Of a DNA stretch of 28,191 nucleotides, positions 25,857 through 28,191 are shown piece after piece (position 1 is the stretch's first letter; each line of letters starts with the position of its first letter). This DNA comes from a virus, in IMG/VR virus record IMGVR_UViG_3300030328_003021, positions 440-28,630 of that record; one strand, written 5' to 3'. Position numbers and translations under genes: made by a program. Below the pieces are notes generated by a model. That model was not told where the DNA came from and did not search any database. It saw only the letters and a list, made by a program, of their open reading frames with translations.

Positions 25857-26848
25857 TGAAAAAACTAATTATAATATTTTTAACTACGTTAATAGCTTGT
25901 GCTGCTCCTAAAGATTGTTGTTCGCAAGTAAAGCTAAAAAAATACTTTAAGTTTGCAACGTTTTATGCTGCTGCTAGTGGAGGAACCTCTATATCAGATG
26001 TAGATGTTTTCTCTGTAACAAATGGTCTACAAACCTCTACAGTTAAAACTCCATTTGATTATAATCTAGCGTTTGGTATAAGAAAGATTGCTAGGTTTGG
26101 TAATGTAGGTAAAGTAAAAGGTTTAGAGTTTTTATTTGAAGCTGATTATACTAGACAAGAAGGTGTTAAATATTTAGATCAACATCATTTTATTAGATAT
26201 GTAGCTAAGAACTATATTTTAAAAGGAGAGTATTTACAAGATGGTTTTGCAGATATTAAATATTTCGAGACATCGGAAAGATATAGATATAGTATAGGTA
26301 AATTATCTCTTAACGTAGGACTAGCACAAAGATTATCTGAACCTTATGGTTACGATCCATTAGAAGAATGGATATTAGACAATGGTGATATACATTATAC
26401 TTATCTAGCTTTACAAGAAGGATATAATGTCGATGTTTATAATTCTATCTACACAGATCCAGGTGGAAATGTAGTTGCTACAAGTCCTGAAGTTTGGGAG
26501 GAAGTTGTTATACCTCAAGTTTTAGCAGACTATACTGAAAAGAAAAGAGATCAATTAGATAGCAAGATGCAACAATCATTAGTATTAGGTTTAGACTACT
26601 ATTACTATAAGAAAAGTTTTTGGTTACATTCTTGGGCAAATTTAATGCCTTGGCATTATGATGACGGTGGAACATTCTCTTACCATAATTATAATGATGG
26701 AAATCAATGGTATGATTATTCTGGTGGATTAATCTTTGGATATAAAATAAACAAGCATTTAGGAACGTTTGTTGAAGGTAAATATAATAAGTATTGGAAT
26801 AGAGAGTGGTATGATTTTAAGTGTGGTATAAACTATGTAATCTTTTAA
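25856..26848 (+). CDS. Exported, putative outer-membrane protein
   Basis: This 330-residue protein starts in the A of the preceding TAA (TAATG), so translation is probably coupled to the giant gene. Residues 1-24 form a Sec signal. LIAC at 12-15 fits a lipobox, but cleavage near CCSQ (21-24) by signal peptidase I is also possible. The mature part is rich in aromatic residues and alternating strands, notably LGLDYYYYKKSFWLHSWANL, a GGLIFGYKINKHLGTFVEGK stretch and a C-terminal phenylalanine. These are marks of an outer-membrane beta-barrel. It could alter the host surface, for example in superinfection exclusion, or help lysis. No family was recognised, and barrel plus lipobox is an odd combination. 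Confidence 0.55.
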   Translation: MKKLIIIFLTTLIACAAPKDCCSQVKLKKYFKFATFYAAASGGTSISDVDVFSVTNGLQTSTVKTPFDYNLAFGIRKIARFGNVGKVKGLEFLFEADYTRQEGVKYLDQHHFIRYVAKNYILKGEYLQDGFADIKYFETSERYRYSIGKLSLNVGLAQRLSEPYGYDPLEEWILDNGDIHYTYLALQEGYNVDVYNSIYTDPGGNVVATSPEVWEEVVIPQVLADYTEKKRDQLDSKMQQSLVLGLDYYYYKKSFWLHSWANLMPWHYDDGGTFSYHNYNDGNQWYDYSGGLIFGYKINKHLGTFVEGKYNKYWNREWYDFKCGINYVIF

Positions 26849-26866
26849 AGTATAACAAAATATAAA

Positions 26867-27151
26867 ATGGCAAAAGAATTAAATGAAGATACTGGTTTTA
26901 CTATCAGTGTAAAAACTCTAATAGCGATAGGATTTGCTATGGCTACTATAATAAGTATGTGGTTTATGTTGCAGGCTGATATAGCTGAGGCAAAAGAACT
27001 ACCTATTGCACCTCCACCAGATGTGACTAGAATGGAGTTTGATATGAAAGACCAGAATATTAGGCTGACAATACAAAACACAGCTGACGATGTTCAAGAG
27101 TTGAAAGAAGATATGAAACGTATTGAAGAAAAAATAGATAGATTAAATTAA
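26867..27151 (+). CDS. Membrane-anchored coiled-coil protein (holin- or spanin-like candidate)
   Basis: This 94-residue protein has one transmembrane helix at about residues 17-35 (TLIAIGFAMATIISMWFML) after a short polar N-terminus, a Pro-rich hinge (ELPIAPPPD), and an acidic/basic heptad-like helix from about 55 to 94. That topology suits an inner-membrane anchor with a periplasmic coiled coil, as in inner-membrane spanins, and some small phage holins look similar. It sits between two exported proteins, which fits an envelope role. No endolysin is visible nearby, so a lysis function is only a possibility. Confidence 0.6.
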   Translation: MAKELNEDTGFTISVKTLIAIGFAMATIISMWFMLQADIAEAKELPIAPPPDVTRMEFDMKDQNIRLTIQNTADDVQELKEDMKRIEEKIDRLN

Positions 27152-27157
27152 AGTAAA

Positions 27158-27484
27158 ATGAAAAATATATTCATACTATTTCTAATCTTACTTTCCAATA
27201 ATGTTTTTGGACAGTTAGTTGTTACAGAGTTTAATGCCGATTGGAATAGTGCAAATAAGGTAGAATGGTTAGACAAATTAAGTGACTGTGATATCGCTAA
27301 AGTAGATATAGTTAAAGAACCTACTCTCCAAAAAGATCATAAAGTAGTAATAGTACCTACTATTATTATATTTAAAGATGGAGATGAGGTTGCTAGATTT
27401 CAAGCTGATATATCATTTAAAATGTTAGCTACAAGGGAGGAAGTTCAAAATAGTGTTGATGAATTGTTAATGAGTGATTTTTAA
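27158..27484 (+). CDS. Secreted thioredoxin-fold protein lacking the CxxC
   Basis: This 108-residue protein has a signal peptide (1-19) ending VFGQ, typical of flavobacterial exported proteins. The rest follows the thioredoxin plan: strand and aromatic lead TEFNADW (23-29), a helix, a short strand, then VPTIIIFKDGDEVARF at 66-81 with Pro67 in the place of the conserved cis-proline. Where thioredoxin has WCGPCK this protein has WNSANK (29-34), so both redox cysteines are gone; the only mature cysteine is C44. It cannot act as a dithiol oxidoreductase, and a binding or chaperone-like role in the periplasm is inferred. It starts 6 bases after the previous stop. The next large secreted protein keeps WCGPC. 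Confidence 0.7.
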   Translation: MKNIFILFLILLSNNVFGQLVVTEFNADWNSANKVEWLDKLSDCDIAKVDIVKEPTLQKDHKVVIVPTIIIFKDGDEVARFQADISFKMLATREEVQNSVDELLMSDF

Positions 27485-27501
27485 TATAAAAAATTTTTAA
27501 T

Positions 27502-27579
27502 ATGAAAGAAAAAATATGTTTGCTTATACAGAAATTAACTTTTGGTAAAATCTGCTTAGGCCTTTGCAAAAAGAAATAA
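27502..27579 (+). CDS. 25-residue cationic cysteine-containing micropeptide
   Basis: ATG at 27502 opens a 25-codon frame ending in TAA at 27577-27579, whose last A is the first base of the nuclease ATG. The peptide MKEKICLLIQKLTFGKICLG then LCKKK is cationic and amphipathic, with three cysteines in KIC-type contexts (KIC at 5-6, KIC at 17-18, LC at 21-22). The AT-only leader and TAATG coupling match real genes here. It could be a true small protein, possibly membrane-active, or a leader that couples nuclease translation. Short length limits certainty. Confidence 0.5.
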   Translation: MKEKICLLIQKLTFGKICLGLCKKK

Positions 27580-27947
27580 TGTACACTTACAAAATAAAGT
27601 TAGATAGAGTTGTTGATGGTGATACCATTGATGCTTATATTGATTTGGGATTTGATGTCTCAGTTAAAAAAAGAATAAGATTTATGGGGATTAATACTCC
27701 AGAATCTAGAACAAGAGATTTAGAAGAAAAAGCTAGAGGTTTAGCTGCTAAAGACAGGGTTAAACAGTTATTAGAAGGAACAGATACGATACAATTAGTT
27801 TCTCATGGTGTTGGAAAATATGGAAGATGTTTAGGTGAGTTAAGTATAGATATTGTAGATGGAAAACAAGGCTTAACTATGCAGAGCGTAAACGAGCTTT
27901 TAATTAAAGAAGGACATGCTGTTGAATATCACGGCGGAAAAAGATAA
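27579..27947 (+). CDS. Thermonuclease (staphylococcal nuclease family)
   Basis: This 122-residue protein is a compact SNase-like nuclease acting on DNA and/or RNA with calcium. I take ATG 27579 as start, because the longer frame opens with TTG at 27564 inside the micro-ORF and the ATG shows TAATG coupling. Motifs visible: VVDGDTIDA (D13, D15, T16), RFMGINTPES (R34, N39, T40, E42) and KYGRCLGEL (R83). These match D19, D21, T22, R35, D40, T41, E43 and R87 of staphylococcal nuclease, except that the calcium-ligand Asp40 is Asn39 here, a change I believe also occurs in other family members. It has no signal peptide, so it should act in the cytoplasm, unlike its neighbours. A role in host DNA breakdown or nucleotide scavenging is inferred. 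Confidence 0.88.
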   Translation: MYTYKIKLDRVVDGDTIDAYIDLGFDVSVKKRIRFMGINTPESRTRDLEEKARGLAAKDRVKQLLEGTDTIQLVSHGVGKYGRCLGELSIDIVDGKQGLTMQSVNELLIKEGHAVEYHGGKR

Positions 27948-27949
27948 TT

Positions 27950-28191
27950 ATGAAAAAAATATTATTAATATTATTCTTGTGTTTGTCTACAGTGTCAAAA
28001 GGACAATTAGCAGATGGTTCTATTGCTCCTGATTGGACACTTACAGATGTAAATGGTACAGCTCACAATCTATATAATTATTTAGATGGGAGTTATACTG
28101 TTTTTCTTGATTTCTCAGCAGTATGGTGTGGTCCGTGTTGGGGATATCATACTAGCGGTGCACTAGAAGATTTATATATGAATCATGGTCC
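27950..28191 (+). CDS. Secreted redoxin/TlpA-like thioredoxin (3' end outside window)
   Basis: The first 80 residues are visible and the frame is open at the right edge. Residues 1-19 are a signal peptide ending KGQ, the same flavobacterial style as the protein at 27158. The mature part reads IAPDWTLTDVNGT (25-37), the usual AhpC/TSA-redoxin opening, then TVFLDFSAVWCGPCWGYH (50-67) with an intact C60-G-P-C63. The trailing SGALEDLYMNHG resembles redoxin domains at the front of flavobacterial secreted proteins, which often carry a C-terminal sorting domain; that end cannot be seen here. It starts 2 bases after the nuclease stop. It is probably a periplasmic or cell-surface thiol oxidoreductase acquired from a host. 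Confidence 0.8.
   Translation, partial: MKKILLILFLCLSTVSKGQLADGSIAPDWTLTDVNGTAHNLYNYLDGSYTVFLDFSAVWCGPCWGYHTSGALEDLYMNHG

Noticed and set aside
27564-27578. TTG start giving a five-residue longer nuclease
   Set aside because: It lies inside the 25-residue micro-ORF; the ATG at 27579 has TAATG coupling and begins at the usual N-terminal strand.

Overview
The window looks like the virion-morphogenesis half of a tailed phage that infects a member of the Bacteroidota, most likely a marine or aquatic flavobacterium. Every supported gene is on the + strand and tightly packed. The order is classic: the 3' end of a large terminase gene, then portal, scaffold, major capsid protein, head-tail connectors, very large tail proteins, internal (ejection) proteins, and a short accessory tail. 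No sheath, tape-measure or tail-tube gene is visible, and the layout fits a short-tailed (podovirus-like) particle of the broad group that includes crAss-like phages and Cellulophaga podoviruses. The group assignment is inference. The host assignment rests on three signs: AT-rich DNA, starts that lack a Shine-Dalgarno sequence and sit behind AT-only leaders, and exported proteins whose signal peptides end in Gly-Gln, a common flavobacterial pattern.

Layout. 1-593: C-terminal end of the large terminase. 598-5723: portal, acidic scaffold and major capsid protein, closed by a strong intrinsic terminator at 5737-5785. 5814-8927: a conserved virion-associated protein of unknown function, a UACG-capped hairpin, a 52-residue Cys-Gly-Cys protein, and two connector-like proteins. 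8931-16535: a 1912-residue tail protein and a 619-residue beta-rich protein carrying a duplicated module. 16586-25856: three probable internal or ejected proteins, ending in a 2252-residue multidomain giant. 25856-28191: a putative outer-membrane protein, a membrane-anchored coiled-coil protein, a secreted thioredoxin-fold protein without its CxxC, a 25-residue peptide, a staphylococcal-nuclease-type nuclease, and the first 80 residues of a secreted redoxin that has an intact WCGPC site.

How the parts work together. Terminase and portal package DNA into a shell built by scaffold and capsid protein. The connector and 1912-residue proteins would form the tail. The 246-, 580- and 2252-residue proteins are the best candidates for cargo injected at infection. 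The 2252-residue protein joins Gly/Ala-rich membrane-like segments, an HELLH zincin motif, a sigma-region-2-like stretch, an unassigned EHxxPA domain, a complete HAD phosphatase signature, a long helical C-terminal region and a Thr-Arg repeat tail. F-S-K/R-S/A tetrapeptides recur near its domain borders. The downstream exported proteins appear aimed at the host envelope or periplasm.

The most interesting points are the giant protein and its FS[KR][SA] linkers; one beta module shared by the capsid protein, a connector and a tail protein; the paired degenerate and intact secreted thioredoxin-fold proteins; and two conserved-looking micro-ORFs. No tRNA, CRISPR array, integrase, insertion sequence or replication gene was seen, and no gene-free stretch exceeds about 100 bases.
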